Counted from the first letter of the stretch, positions 16,644 to 26,175 are shown. The stretch: 64,000 nt of DNA from Desulfosporosinus sp049943955 (GCF_049943955.1 NZ_JBNFTW010000008.1:137239-201238), one strand, 5' to 3'. Notes: generated by a model from the sequence alone, not told the origin. Translations and numbers: made by a program.

Positions 16644-17813
16644 TTGCGTTCGCTAAAACAACAAATTCTAATCTTGCTGCTGGGTTCCCTCGTTTTATTG
16701 GCAGCATGCTTTATCGTTGTACTCGGCTGGTATATGAAAGATAAGGCTGAAGCGGCTGCTTTTATAAAGGCCCAAACAGATTTAGCAACTTGTGAGGAAA
16801 TAATTGATAAATCCTACCCCGGTACTTGGGCTGTTCAAAATGGCGAGCTTTATAAAGGGCCTGTTAAAATTAACCTAAATAATCAATTAGTTGATCATTT
16901 ATCTTCCCTCACTGGAGATACTGTTACAATTTTTTTGGGTGACACAAGAGTAGCAACGACAGTTCGTGGTTCGAACGACGAGCGAGCCATCGGAACCAAA
17001 GTCTCGTCCAGCGTAGCCCAAACCGTGTTGCAGGATGGCCAAACATTTATCGGCAAGGCCAACGTCATAGGCCAATGGTACGAAACCGGATACATGCCCC
17101 TGCGAGCTGAAAACGGTAGTATTATAGGAATGTTCTACGTAGGAATTTCCCACGCCTACGATCAAAAAACCATTACCGGATCACTGATCACTCTCGCGGT
17201 CTTAGGATTGGCATTAACATTCTTGGTATCTCTTATAGCCTGGTTCTTCCTGCAAAAGTTTGTTATTAATCCTTTGCACGATATTACACTGGGAACTAGG
17301 GATGTGGCAACAGGACATTTAACCGAAAAAATCAAAGTCTCTGGAGCAAAGGAAATCGAAGAATTAGAAGACGCCTTTAATCAAATGGTTGAAAAAATCC
17401 AATCATTAACGGACGAATTGAATCGGACGACAGATACCTTCGAAAATAATTTTGTGTCTAAGAGTAATCCCCCCGAAATTTCCTTGGAAACAGATGATGA
17501 ATTCTATGATCCCACTTCAATCTTCACTGAAACCTCAGATCCGTCCTCAACGGCAAACTCCCCTCCGGCGTCTGATTCTCCCAGCGAAGAAGAGTTACCC
17601 AAAGGATTAAATCAGGCGACCCTTGAGCATATCGTACAATTCATTCAAACTACTCACCGGCCTCTTTCTGCCGAAGAAGTGGCTGAAAAGGTCAAGTTGA
17701 CAAGAGTTACCGTCCGACGTTATCTTGAATATCTAGAACAACAAGGTGTCGTAAAATCCGAACAGAAATATGGCCGAGTCGGTCGTCCAGTTAAACTATT
17801 TATCTCACTATAA
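16644..17813 (+). CDS. Membrane-spanning Cache-HAMP protein with C-terminal CitB/DcuR-type HTH
   Basis: 389 residues from TTG at 16644 (Shine-Dalgarno AGAGGTGA). The order is: membrane helix 8-28; extracellular single-Cache domain about 35-175 (IIDKSYPGTWAV, TIFLGDTRVATTV, MFYVGISHAY); membrane helix 182-205; HAMP 205-255; an acidic Ser/Pro linker 260-320; and a winged HTH 322-389 with LSAEEVAEKVKLTRVTVRRY and YGRVGRPVKLF, the signature of the C-terminal domain of CitB/DcuR response regulators. There is no kinase or receiver domain. It appears to be a sensor wired straight to a DNA-binding domain at the membrane. A formate/nitrite channel gene lies 200 bp downstream and may be a target. Confidence 0.82.
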   Translation: MRSLKQQILILLLGSLVLLAACFIVVLGWYMKDKAEAAAFIKAQTDLATCEEIIDKSYPGTWAVQNGELYKGPVKINLNNQLVDHLSSLTGDTVTIFLGDTRVATTVRGSNDERAIGTKVSSSVAQTVLQDGQTFIGKANVIGQWYETGYMPLRAENGSIIGMFYVGISHAYDQKTITGSLITLAVLGLALTFLVSLIAWFFLQKFVINPLHDITLGTRDVATGHLTEKIKVSGAKEIEELEDAFNQMVEKIQSLTDELNRTTDTFENNFVSKSNPPEISLETDDEFYDPTSIFTETSDPSSTANSPPASDSPSEEELPKGLNQATLEHIVQFIQTTHRPLSAEEVAEKVKLTRVTVRRYLEYLEQQGVVKSEQKYGRVGRPVKLFISL

Positions 17814-17836
17814 AGCCCGATATGGGCTTTTCTTTA
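17812..17836 (+). terminator. Intrinsic terminator overlapping the stop codon
   Basis: AAAGCCC (17812-17818) pairs with GGGCTTT (17824-17830), then TTCTTT. The stem begins inside the stop codon of the Cache-HAMP-HTH gene. Confidence 0.85.
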
Positions 17837-18015
17837 TTTACATAATTAAAATAGAATATTTTCCTTACTTTCAATATTACAAAAAATACTTTTTAAATTT
17901 TCACAAACAAGACAATTCAGATAATTACCTCTAAACTAAAAATAACGGATCAGCGCTCTACTCCCCCTGAGTAGCTGAGAAGTTAATTGGAGATTAAGTA
18001 AAGGAGTGGCTAATT

Positions 18016-18915
18016 ATGGAGACAAAGGGATTTTTAACACCGGCGGAAATCACCGAATCCACAATCCAGACAGGAATGAAAAAAGTTGCACTGCCTATAC
18101 CGAAGCAGATCCTCTTAGGCATTTTAGCAGGAGTATTTATAGCCTTTGCTGCAGAAGGCTCAAACATGGCAGCGTTTAATCTATTTGCCAAACCAGAGAC
18201 CTATGGCCTCGGCAAAGCTTTAGCCGGCGCTCTCTTCGGAACTGGACTTATGCTCGTTATCCTAGCCGGAGGAGAACTATTCACCGGTAATACTCTAATC
18301 TCAGCTGGTGTTTTTGACGGCAAAATTAAAATTACTGAAATGCTTAAAAACTGGTTTTTTGTCTATTTCGGCAATTTCATTGGTTCCATATTTATTGCTT
18401 ACCTTATGGTTCAATCCGGATTATTTAGCAGCAGCGCCGGTCTCCTGGGAGGAATTACGATCAAAATAGCTTCTTATAAAGTCGGCCTCTCCTTTTCGTC
18501 TGCCTTTTATCTGGGACTAATGTGCAACTGGCTGGTTTGTTTAGCAGTCTGGATGGCTTATGGAGCTAAAGATATGCTGGGAAAAATATTTGCCATCTTC
18601 TTTCCAATATGGCTGTTTGTGACTTCCGGCTTTGAGCATAGTGTGGCTAATATGTACTACATCCCTGCCGGGATCTTAGCAAAGTCAAACCCCAGCTGGG
18701 CGGCGGCCTCTCATCTAAGCCCACAGGCCCTCGCGGGATTAAACTGGGGAACCTTCGTTATTAATAACTTAGTTCCGGTGACTCTGGGCAACATTGTCGG
18801 AGGCTGTGTATTTGTAGCCGGGATTTATTGGCTTGTCTACAGAAAAACCGCAACTGAAAAAGCTTCCCTGTCGTCCCTAACAAGTCATGAATTAGAAATG
18901 AACCCAGGGAAATAG
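18016..18915 (+). CDS. Formate/nitrite transporter family channel
   Basis: 299 residues with six predicted membrane helices, the FNT fold. Family signatures are AGVFIAFAAEGSN, LFGTGLMLVILAGGELFTGNT, MCNWLVCLAVWMAYGAKD and GFEHSVANMYYIPAGI, the last carrying the central His of the FocA gate. It passes formate, nitrite or hydrosulfide across the membrane; a choice cannot be made from sequence. AAAGGAG lies 8 nt before the ATG. The 200-bp leader contains a small hairpin, CTACTC...GAGTAG (17958-17974), of unknown role. The next gene upstream encodes the membrane-bound regulator. Confidence 0.92.
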   Translation: METKGFLTPAEITESTIQTGMKKVALPIPKQILLGILAGVFIAFAAEGSNMAAFNLFAKPETYGLGKALAGALFGTGLMLVILAGGELFTGNTLISAGVFDGKIKITEMLKNWFFVYFGNFIGSIFIAYLMVQSGLFSSSAGLLGGITIKIASYKVGLSFSSAFYLGLMCNWLVCLAVWMAYGAKDMLGKIFAIFFPIWLFVTSGFEHSVANMYYIPAGILAKSNPSWAAASHLSPQALAGLNWGTFVINNLVPVTLGNIVGGCVFVAGIYWLVYRKTATEKASLSSLTSHELEMNPGK

Positions 18916-18953
18916 TTATTACCAAACTATCATAATATGATCAAACTATATCG

Positions 18954-18988
18954 AATAAGCCGAGATTTTTCAGAAATCTCGGCTTATT
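18954..18988. terminator. Strong symmetric terminator
   Basis: A perfect 15-bp stem, AATAAGCCGAGATTT (18954-18968) with AAATCTCGGCTTATT (18974-18988), around TTCAG. It lies 39 nt after the channel gene. Confidence 0.88.
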
Positions 18989-19105
18989 AATACTTGGGAC
19001 AACCCTATTGCAAATCATTTCCTCTTATGATTCAAAGCTATTTAACACCACAGCTTTTCCCCTTGAATATTCTATCCATGGATTCAGGAGAAGGGGGAAA
19101 GTCCG

Positions 19106-19738
19106 ATGCACATATTATCTGCCTTATTTGTAGGTCTCGCGGCAAACCTTGATAATTTTGGAGTAGGTATAAGCTACGGAGTTCAAAAAATCCGAATTCC
19201 ATTCCTCTCCAACTTTTTTATTGCCCTATTATCAGGAGTCATAACTTTTATTGCTGTCTTCACCGGCCACTTTTTGAGTCACTTTATTGCTGTCGCAAAT
19301 ATGCTGGGGGCTATCTTAATCATCCTAATCGGAATTTGGGTTACAATCCATAAGCCAACCGTAGAACAGGCCTTACCGGCTGCTGTGCCTGTCATGAAGA
19401 CTTATTCTATTTCCATTAAACCACTCAGCACCATTGTCAAAATTACAAGAAACCCTTCCATGGCAGACATTGATGCTAATGGCTTTATCTCATCCAGGGA
19501 AGCCCTAGCCCTTGGATTAACGCTCTCCTTTAATTGTATAGCAACCGGAATTGGGGCCGGCTTAACTGGGCTTTCTCCTCTGCCGTTAGCGATTTCAGTC
19601 TGCCTGTTCAGTTTGCTGACAATTAGTTCTGGCTATTGGGCCGGATGGAAAACGGCCTCAGACCGTCTCGAAGGTTACTCCCAATTCCTTGCGGGAGCAA
19701 TGCTGATACTGATCGGGATCTATGAACTATTAAATTAG
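19106..19738 (+). CDS. ytaF: Sporulation membrane protein YtaF-like (MntP/cation efflux-related)
   Basis: 210 residues, six hydrophobic segments, opening with FVGLAANLDNFGVGISYGVQKIRIP. That motif, with its intramembrane Asp, is typical of YtaF and related to the MntP manganese exporters. A second copy of the motif, LALGLTLSFNCIATGIGAGLTG, starts the second half, reflecting the internal repeat of the family. A central loop (about 85-130) is hydrophilic. AGGAGAAGGGGG lies upstream of the ATG. YtaF is induced during sporulation in Bacillus; the transport substrate is not established. Confidence 0.85.
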   Translation: MHILSALFVGLAANLDNFGVGISYGVQKIRIPFLSNFFIALLSGVITFIAVFTGHFLSHFIAVANMLGAILIILIGIWVTIHKPTVEQALPAAVPVMKTYSISIKPLSTIVKITRNPSMADIDANGFISSREALALGLTLSFNCIATGIGAGLTGLSPLPLAISVCLFSLLTISSGYWAGWKTASDRLEGYSQFLAGAMLILIGIYELLN

Positions 19739-19757
19739 CACTTTAAATACATGTACA

Positions 19758-21491
19758 TTATACCTTAAACCTTCCGATCAATTCACTTAACGTACCAGAC
19801 AGAACGACCTGAGCCTGTGCCGATTGGCTGATTTGTTCAATCGCCAAAGTTGTCTGAAGGATACTCTTGGAAATCTCTTCAGAGCTTGTAGCCGACTCTT
19901 CAGCTGTTGCCGTAACGTTTTGGATAGCCTGACTGATTTGAGCTGTGACTGAACTAATAGACTGAGTCCTTGACGCTATTTCTTGGGACATTTGACTAAT
20001 AAAACGAGCATCTTCTTCATACAGTATTCCTGTCTGGGCATAAGCTTCGTAATCTGGTTTAACTCTATTTTCGATAAACCCGAGCAATTCCTGAGTATTT
20101 GTAATGAGATTATCGAAAGCTCTTTGTACAACACTAATTACATTATATATATTTCCGACAGCCGACTGTGATTGTTCCGCTAACTTACGGACTTCATCGG
20201 CAACCACTGAGAACCCTCTGCCCGCATCCCCTGCTCGTGCTGCTTCAATGCTGGCATTAAGTGATAACAAGTTGGTTTGTTCGGAGATACTGCCGATGGT
20301 TTCAGCCATTACTTTAATTTCTTCTACAACTTTTGCTTCTTCCAACGCCTTTTTGACATTTACTGCCTTATCGCTGTACAAAGAATCTGCTTCTTCTACC
20401 GCCTTAACCCCTTTATTCTTGACATCACTTGCACGATCGCTGATCTCTAAGGCATTATGCTGCCCTTCGTCGGCTTTTTGGGCAAGCTGTTTGCTGAACT
20501 CTTCGATCTCCACTGACGAAGCTCCAACTTCCTCCGTACTAGCGCTCAGTTCCTCAGAGCCCTGAGCAATTTGTTGGGTAGAATGCTGGATCGTCTGCAT
20601 AGTTGCATACAATTCCTCAGTCGTCGCTGATAATTCCTGCGACTGTGCATTCATGGTCTGACAGCTGTCGCTGATAGACGTAACCAGTTCTTCCATACTT
20701 CTCGTCGCCTTATTGATAGAGAGACCTAGTTGACCTATTTCATCATGCCCGTAAATAGTAAGCTGCTGTGTTAAGTCATCATTTCCCAGAGCCTCAGCAA
20801 ACCGAACAATATTACCTAGCCTTTTGGTGAGATTTCTCGATAAAAACAGCCCCAAGGTTAGAGCAAAGACAATGCTGATCCCAATAAGAATAAACATAAT
20901 AACAAGAGTCCGTTCATAATTGACTTGATTGGCTGCCTGCCTCTGATCAGCATCATGTTCATGAGAAACAATTAACTTATCTAAAATTCCTACACTTTTA
21001 TCATTGGCTTGAAAAAATTGATCCATTAATATACTGGCATCCTGAAGTTTCCCTTCCTCAACCAGTTGCATCATTTTAGTTCGTTTATCCCGATAATCGA
21101 CCTGATTCTGTTTGAAATCATTAAAATATTGAGTTTCGGCATTTGAGAGATTAGCGCTATACATTTTCTCATAGTCTTGTTCAGTCTGTGTATTGACTGC
21201 GGAATTTTCGGTGATAGATTGTTTAATCGTCTGTTGCTTAGTTTTATCGTTGGCAGTGTAATAAAAAAGTATGGCTAACGAACGATTTTCTAAAAATTTA
21301 GCTCGCAAGGTGTCAAGTTTCTCCATAGCTTTAAGTTCATGAGAATAGATCTTGCTTCCATTGGAATTAATCGTTGTTAAGTTTTTCACCCCAATAAAAC
21401 CAACTAGCCCTACTAGACAAGCAAGTATTAAAAAACCGCTTGTCAGCTTGATCTTCCAAGACAAATTGTTGATAAAACCCACCTTTTTCAT
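19758..21491 (-). CDS. Methyl-accepting chemotaxis protein
   Basis: 577 residues. The N-terminal helix (about 12-32), a four-helix-bundle sensor (40-190) and a second helix (about 195-215) are followed by HAMP and a long coiled-coil signalling domain. The hairpin tip is EQTNLLSLNASIEAARAGDAGRGFSVVADEVRKLAEQS in part: the conserved tip residues E.TNLLSLNASIEAARAG are intact. It contacts CheA/CheW to steer motility. No other chemotaxis gene is near. The stop is 19 nt from the convergent ytaF stop. Ligand unknown. Confidence 0.93.
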   Translation of the reverse strand: MKKVGFINNLSWKIKLTSGFLILACLVGLVGFIGVKNLTTINSNGSKIYSHELKAMEKLDTLRAKFLENRSLAILFYYTANDKTKQQTIKQSITENSAVNTQTEQDYEKMYSANLSNAETQYFNDFKQNQVDYRDKRTKMMQLVEEGKLQDASILMDQFFQANDKSVGILDKLIVSHEHDADQRQAANQVNYERTLVIMFILIGISIVFALTLGLFLSRNLTKRLGNIVRFAEALGNDDLTQQLTIYGHDEIGQLGLSINKATRSMEELVTSISDSCQTMNAQSQELSATTEELYATMQTIQHSTQQIAQGSEELSASTEEVGASSVEIEEFSKQLAQKADEGQHNALEISDRASDVKNKGVKAVEEADSLYSDKAVNVKKALEEAKVVEEIKVMAETIGSISEQTNLLSLNASIEAARAGDAGRGFSVVADEVRKLAEQSQSAVGNIYNVISVVQRAFDNLITNTQELLGFIENRVKPDYEAYAQTGILYEEDARFISQMSQEIASRTQSISSVTAQISQAIQNVTATAEESATSSEEISKSILQTTLAIEQISQSAQAQVVLSGTLSELIGRFKV

Positions 21492-21944
21492 CTCTCTTTC
21501 AAATATCGAATTTTATTGTCATTATACTACATATTTTTCCACGTATTAGGTAAGTCAGGAAAGCGAACTATTCGTTCTTTCTATTTTGAAGCAATTCATT
21601 TAATACATAAGAATTTTTAAAAAAGACGGCCCAAGTTACCTGTTTATTCAATTTTTCACAAACTAAAGACGTTGATCTCCTAATTTAAGTAATCATTTCA
21701 AATGTTATCTATATAAATTATAAAAAAAAATGGTATTCACTTAAAAAGAAATATCGTCGTAATTAATAAAATCGAGGACAGGAGAAATAATTTTAAGTCT
21801 CAAGATCCTGAAAATTCTCTTTATTTCTTTTCGGGAGCCCTTACCCAAAAGTAACTCAATCACTTCTTAGTTCATAAAATATTCAGAGTAATCTTTTACA
21901 AAAACAATACAGCTAAACCAGTTTTGCCTATCAAAGGAGGTCTC
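21492..21944. other. Intergenic region without recognised gene
   Basis: About 450 AT-rich bases between the divergent chemoreceptor and ICMT-like genes. It must hold both promoters. I see no convincing hairpin, tandem repeat or reading frame with a ribosome-binding site. Confidence 0.5.
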
Positions 21945-22559
21945 TTGCCAAATATGTTCTGGAGATTTATTTTCTTAATTGTTTATTTAGCCTTTTTTCT
22001 TGTCCGCTCGCATTTTGGAATCAAGTTTCAAAATACTGAAGAACCGAAAGATCATTTAAAAGACCTAAATCTTGCCATCCAACGTGAGGGTAAGATAAGC
22101 ATGTCCTTGCGTTCAATTCTTTCTTTAGTCATGCTGCTAAGTATCGTAATTTATGTCATAAGCCCCTCCTGGCTGCAAGTATTTACCTTGTCCTTCCCTC
22201 TTTGGTTAAGGCTTACAGGGCTAGCCTTATCCTTAGCCACACTTCCTTTGCTTTATTGGTCGCATCGTGCTTTGGGGCGCCAATATTCGCCGGATCTCGA
22301 TCTAAAAGAGGGTCACAAACTTATTACGAGAGGTCCCTATAGCATAATAAGGCATCCTATGTATACGATTCTCATCGCCTTTATGATCAGCATTTCACTC
22401 TTCTCAGCAAGCACTTTGATCTTGGTGCCTCATATGGCAGCCCTTCTTCTGCTCCTCTTGCGCTTAGACAAAGAGGAAGCTATGCTCATTGAAAAATTTG
22501 GCGCAGACTATCGGGAGTATATGTTAAAAACTGGACGCCTTCTGCCAAAATTTAATTAA
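21945..22559 (+). CDS. Isoprenylcysteine carboxyl methyltransferase (ICMT)-like membrane protein
   Basis: About 204 residues with four to five membrane helices. The C-terminal half has the ICMT/PEMT signature: LGRQYSPDLDLKEGHKLITRGPYSIIRHPMYT in part (key RGPY.IIRHPMY), and EEAMLIEKFGADYREYM. This fold binds S-adenosylmethionine at the membrane. I place the start at TTG 21945, four nt after AAAGGAGG; TTG 21924 and ATG 21954 are alternatives. Bacterial members are mostly uncharacterised; a lipid or quinone-like substrate is possible. Confidence 0.8.
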   Translation: MPNMFWRFIFLIVYLAFFLVRSHFGIKFQNTEEPKDHLKDLNLAIQREGKISMSLRSILSLVMLLSIVIYVISPSWLQVFTLSFPLWLRLTGLALSLATLPLLYWSHRALGRQYSPDLDLKEGHKLITRGPYSIIRHPMYTILIAFMISISLFSASTLILVPHMAALLLLLLRLDKEEAMLIEKFGADYREYMLKTGRLLPKFN

Positions 22560-22595
22560 GGTGCCGTTGCAAAGTGCTTAAGCTTCCCTCATAAA

Positions 22596-22700
22596 GTGAA
22601 CTCGTTCAGCTAAAGCTGAACATCGGGGCTTCAGATGGGGACTCTACCCCACCTGAAGTTAATGAAGGGCCCACCCCCACTTATAGATGTGAAGGTCTTA
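22596..22700 (+). repeat. Dispersed structured repeat, copy B
   Basis: The cleanest copy of the second-half module: GTGAACTCG, a perfect GTTCAGC-TAAA-GCTGAAC hairpin, CATCGGGGCTTCAGAT paired with ACCTGAAG, GGGGACTCTACCCC, then CCCACCCCCACTTATAG and GGTCTTA. It starts 36 nt after the ICMT-like gene and might lie in its transcript. Confidence 0.7.
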
Positions 22701-22707
22701 AAACCGG

Positions 22708-22762
22708 ATAAAACCATGCATAAATAGTGGTTTAAATCATCCACTTATATGCATGGTTTTAT
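22708..22762. terminator. Long hairpin, probable bidirectional terminator
   Basis: ATAAAACCATGCATA (from 22708) pairs with TATGCATGGTTTTAT (to 22762), with an inner AGTGG/CCACT stem. T runs flank both strands. It lies between the convergent ICMT-like and sulfatase genes. Confidence 0.7.
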
Positions 22763-22859
22763 TTACAAAAACGTATAAATATTCGGTTATGCAACAGCCT
22801 CTGGCACATCTTTTTCTCTGCCGCTTTCTTTTCGAGTAAGTTATGAAGCAGCAGTCATA

Positions 22860-24917
22860 TTAGTCAATTTTTAAAACATTAGATTTGGAGATAACCTTAT
22901 TCCTGCTATCAGATAGTTTAACCTGAAACGTTGTCTTTGCCATGCTTTTGGGCAGGTCAATCGTTAAGGAATCAGGGCCGAAATAGGTGGTTTTGACTGC
23001 TTTGCCGTTTAAATATACTTGATCATTTTCCACAAAGTTATTTCCTTCAATCATCAATGAGCTTTCAGATGTTATAACGTTTGTAATCACCGGTTGAGCA
23101 TCACCCTGAATATAGCCGGTGTTCAGCGGCGGCTTATGATCCGGTTTAAGGTCATAGCCATACTCTTTGCCAAATAATAAATCATATTGCAGCAATTCAT
23201 AATCCTTAAAGGTATCTTCGGATAAATTGGCCGCATTCCAATAATCTTTATTAATAATCACATCAGCTCCTTTTTGCATCAAATTAGAGAGCAGATCTGT
23301 CATAGGGCTGCCAGACTTTTGAGCAAGCTGAAGAGCATAGGCTCCCATGAAATTTGATGACAATTTAAGGTTGTGATTTACGGTTGTCGAAAAGTTATTC
23401 CAAGTTACAAAAGGAACGCTGTGAAGGTTTAAATAATCTTGATAAGAATTGCCGTCTTTGATAAAGCCTGCCTCTTTGTATACACTATAATTATCACCAA
23501 GCATTGGCAGATGGTCACCATAAAATATGACCATTGTCGGTTGATTTATTTGTTTTAAGCCATCAATAAGCTGTTTCAAAGACTGATCAACATCGGAAAT
23601 TTTATTGGCATAGTTATCCAGAATCGCTTGAGACTGCGGGCCTAGATTAGTACCACTGGCTTTTATGGTATTTCCGGGGTCCTCAGTAGTATCATAAGGG
23701 CCGTGATCTTCCATGGAAACCGCATAGATAAAGTCAGGTTTATCCGTTTCTTTTACCTCATTCAGAATTTGTTGCGTAAGTACCGTATCACGAATGTAGG
23801 GACCTTTGTACTCGGGGTTGTTTAAAAATTCCTTAGTAATAAATTTATTAAAGCCCTCAAGTTGATAAACTTTATCCCTGCTATAGAACCAATCATCATA
23901 AGTATGGATGGCAGAAGTGGCGTAACCCTGCCGGTTGAGGATTGTAGGTAAAGCCTCAATAGGGCGATTAACGTATTGATCATAGGCGATAGAACCATTA
24001 GGCAAAAACTGCGTTGAAAAGCCTGTCATGGCTTCAAACTCGGTATTAGCCGTACCACCTCCGTAAACAGCAGAAAGCATCGTCCCGCTTGTTTGAGATT
24101 TTTGCAGTGAGTGGAAAAAGGGAATAGGATCCTGACTAAAAGAAACGTTTTTCATTAAAGTCGGATCCCAAAAAGCTTCACTCATAACAAAAATAATATT
24201 AGGTTTAAAATTAGCATTCACGGGATAAGAGGATGTATTATTTTGAATAATAGTATTGATTACGTTCTCTTGATAGTTATCGGGTTTAGTGACCTTTAAG
24301 TATTCTGTATCCATAAGAAAGCCAAGCATAGTTCCGTTTTGTTCATAATTAAGAGACTGGCTATACGTAATTAATTGTAAGGCAAAAACATTTTGGATGG
24401 AGTTAAAGAATGAATAGAAAATGAATACGACGAAAAAAGAACAAAGAAATACGATAGACCGATAGCGTTGTTTTCTTTCTTTAGCAGTATGTTTAAGTAT
24501 GAACCGTATCAAAGCAACTGTAACAATAAGTAAGACTCCAAGAACAACAAAAACATTACGAAAATGATCAGAAATACCCATCGCTTCTTTGGCCAAAAGA
24601 AAATCTGAAGGGAGCAGAGGGTCTCCTTTGATTTTTAATTTTTGTTGACTGATAAAGCCCAAAGCAGAAAATAAAGCCAGAAATATCGTCGCTGTTACCA
24701 AATATGCTCGTTTAGGTAAAATATAGAATATGTTAATAATACCAAACATCAGTAAATAACTTAAGAAAAATTCAGAAGGATAACTCTTAATCCAAGTTAT
24801 GGCCTTCATTATGCTTCCATTGGAAAAACTCTCTAAGGCTATCAAGACGAATAAAGGAACAGTAAGAATGAACAAGACCTTGTTTTTGGTTATTATTTTT
24901 AAAACCTGGCTAAACAC
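22860..24917 (-). CDS. LtaS-like membrane sulfatase with C-terminal IPT/TIG domain
   Basis: About 685 residues. Five membrane helices fill residues 1-200, then an extracellular alkaline-phosphatase-fold domain (about 235-570). It has NIIFVMSEAFWD (first metal site), GGGTANTEFEAMTGFS with the nucleophilic Thr, EDHGPYDTT, and FYGDHLPMLG (metal-binding Asp/His). These match lipoteichoic acid synthase and phosphoglycerol transferases, which move glycerophosphate from phosphatidylglycerol. Unusually, the last 80 residues (PVITNVITSESSLMIEGNNF onward) look like an IPT/TIG immunoglobulin-like domain. I choose GTG 24917, nine nt after GGAGGA; an ATG at 24953 has no ribosome-binding site. Confidence 0.85.
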   Translation of the reverse strand: MFSQVLKIITKNKVLFILTVPLFVLIALESFSNGSIMKAITWIKSYPSEFFLSYLLMFGIINIFYILPKRAYLVTATIFLALFSALGFISQQKLKIKGDPLLPSDFLLAKEAMGISDHFRNVFVVLGVLLIVTVALIRFILKHTAKERKQRYRSIVFLCSFFVVFIFYSFFNSIQNVFALQLITYSQSLNYEQNGTMLGFLMDTEYLKVTKPDNYQENVINTIIQNNTSSYPVNANFKPNIIFVMSEAFWDPTLMKNVSFSQDPIPFFHSLQKSQTSGTMLSAVYGGGTANTEFEAMTGFSTQFLPNGSIAYDQYVNRPIEALPTILNRQGYATSAIHTYDDWFYSRDKVYQLEGFNKFITKEFLNNPEYKGPYIRDTVLTQQILNEVKETDKPDFIYAVSMEDHGPYDTTEDPGNTIKASGTNLGPQSQAILDNYANKISDVDQSLKQLIDGLKQINQPTMVIFYGDHLPMLGDNYSVYKEAGFIKDGNSYQDYLNLHSVPFVTWNNFSTTVNHNLKLSSNFMGAYALQLAQKSGSPMTDLLSNLMQKGADVIINKDYWNAANLSEDTFKDYELLQYDLLFGKEYGYDLKPDHKPPLNTGYIQGDAQPVITNVITSESSLMIEGNNFVENDQVYLNGKAVKTTYFGPDSLTIDLPKSMAKTTFQVKLSDSRNKVISKSNVLKID

Positions 24918-25082
24918 AAAAATCGTTCCTCCGTTAATAAAAGTAAACATCAAACATTATAGCAAATATATCTCAAAAATAAGTGACAAATATTTGAAGA
25001 ATTTGTGAAATATACGCTGCCAGTATTTAATTATCTGCCAAAAAGGAAAACAATATGCCAATATTATTGAATATATCAGGCC

Positions 25083-25122
25083 TTAAAAAAACCTCAAAGG
25101 CTCACTACATAGTGTGCCTTTG
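25083..25122 (-). terminator. Terminator downstream of the GNAT gene
   Basis: CAAAGGC.CACTA and TAGTG.GCCTTTG (25095-25122) pair with one mismatch. On the minus strand the stem is followed by AGG and seven T. It lies 130 nt past the acetyltransferase stop. The rest of the gap between 24918 and 25254 shows no gene. Confidence 0.75.
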
Positions 25123-25254
25123 TATTTAAAATAAGTATGCAAATATGTTTCATTATCTAAGTATTAAACAAACAAACCCGTTAAGCAAGCTATGTATATG
25201 GCTTAAATCTCATGAGTTTCAAACATAATAGCCAATTATCATGTCTTAATTAAT

Positions 25255-25926
25255 CTAAAGCAAGCGAGAAAAGGAAATTGACGTCTCAGAGGCTTCTTCC
25301 TTTTCCCACCCATCTTTTATGTAAAAACTTATAGCTCTTTGATTCCAAGGCAATGCCGATAATCCTACTTTTTTAAACCCCAGTTCTTTCATCTCTCTAC
25401 AAAACTCGGCGGTTAATTCATTGGCAACGCCTAATCCTCGATAGCTTCTATCGACTGCCAGGGCCAATAACCTTGGTTGTCGAGATAAGCAAATTTCCTG
25501 TTTCTCTCTGGAATCACGAACCCTCACTGAAAAGGAAAACAGCGCCTTCAGCGCCACATGTACGTGTCCAAGTCTCTTTGTGATATGACTTCGAATAAAA
25601 GAATCCTTAAAGAATCTGGAAATAGTAAGGTAAACTAGTGTCATAAAATTGTCTCGATAAAATTCACGAAAAGGGTTATCGGAGGTCGTAGCTAAAACGA
25701 AGCCGATCACCTCATTCCTATACTTTGCTACATATCCAGAATTCGCATCGGAATTAACGAATTCCGAAATAAAAAGCGTTAAAAATTTATGTCCCATATG
25801 CCCCAGAAAGTGATTTTGAAAGGAACGTTTATATAATCGAGCGACCAAAGGTATATCCTGACTTTGCAGATGCATAACGTCTATATTACATTTACAATTG
25901 TGATAATTAAGGCTATTATTTGGCAC
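25255..25926 (-). CDS. GNAT-family N-acetyltransferase
   Basis: 223 residues. The acetyl-CoA-binding region is LALAVDRSYRGLGVANELTAEF (R-x-x-G-x-G/A type loop), followed by GFKKVGLSALPWNQRAISFYIKDGW, the beta-strand and Asn of the GNAT core. The N-terminal 100 residues include DIPLVARLYKRSFQNHFLGHMGHKFL, resembling acetyltransferases that act on glycan or peptide substrates. Substrate unknown. It is a single-gene unit ended by a terminator. Confidence 0.82.
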   Translation of the reverse strand: MPNNSLNYHNCKCNIDVMHLQSQDIPLVARLYKRSFQNHFLGHMGHKFLTLFISEFVNSDANSGYVAKYRNEVIGFVLATTSDNPFREFYRDNFMTLVYLTISRFFKDSFIRSHITKRLGHVHVALKALFSFSVRVRDSREKQEICLSRQPRLLALAVDRSYRGLGVANELTAEFCREMKELGFKKVGLSALPWNQRAISFYIKDGWEKEEASETSISFSRLL

Positions 25927-26175
25927 GTAAGCAAATACCTCTCTTTTGAGAATTTCTGATGATTCGTTTTATGATTCTTCTCAAATATAGATAAACTTAC
26001 CCAAGATTGGAAAAATCAAAGGATATAATTTAAGCATAATTGATAAGTTTTAAGATATTGTCAAGTCACTATGGGGGTTATATGAAGATCCCTTTAAGAT
26101 TCTCAAACAAACTTCCAATATTGCCTCAATTTGTAAATAATAAATTACTAAACGTTAAGAGAGGTGTTGTTTCCT

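Noticed and set aside
17940..18015. A riboswitch in the formate/nitrite channel leader
   Set aside because: Only one small CTACTC/GAGTAG hairpin is present; no known riboswitch core could be matched.
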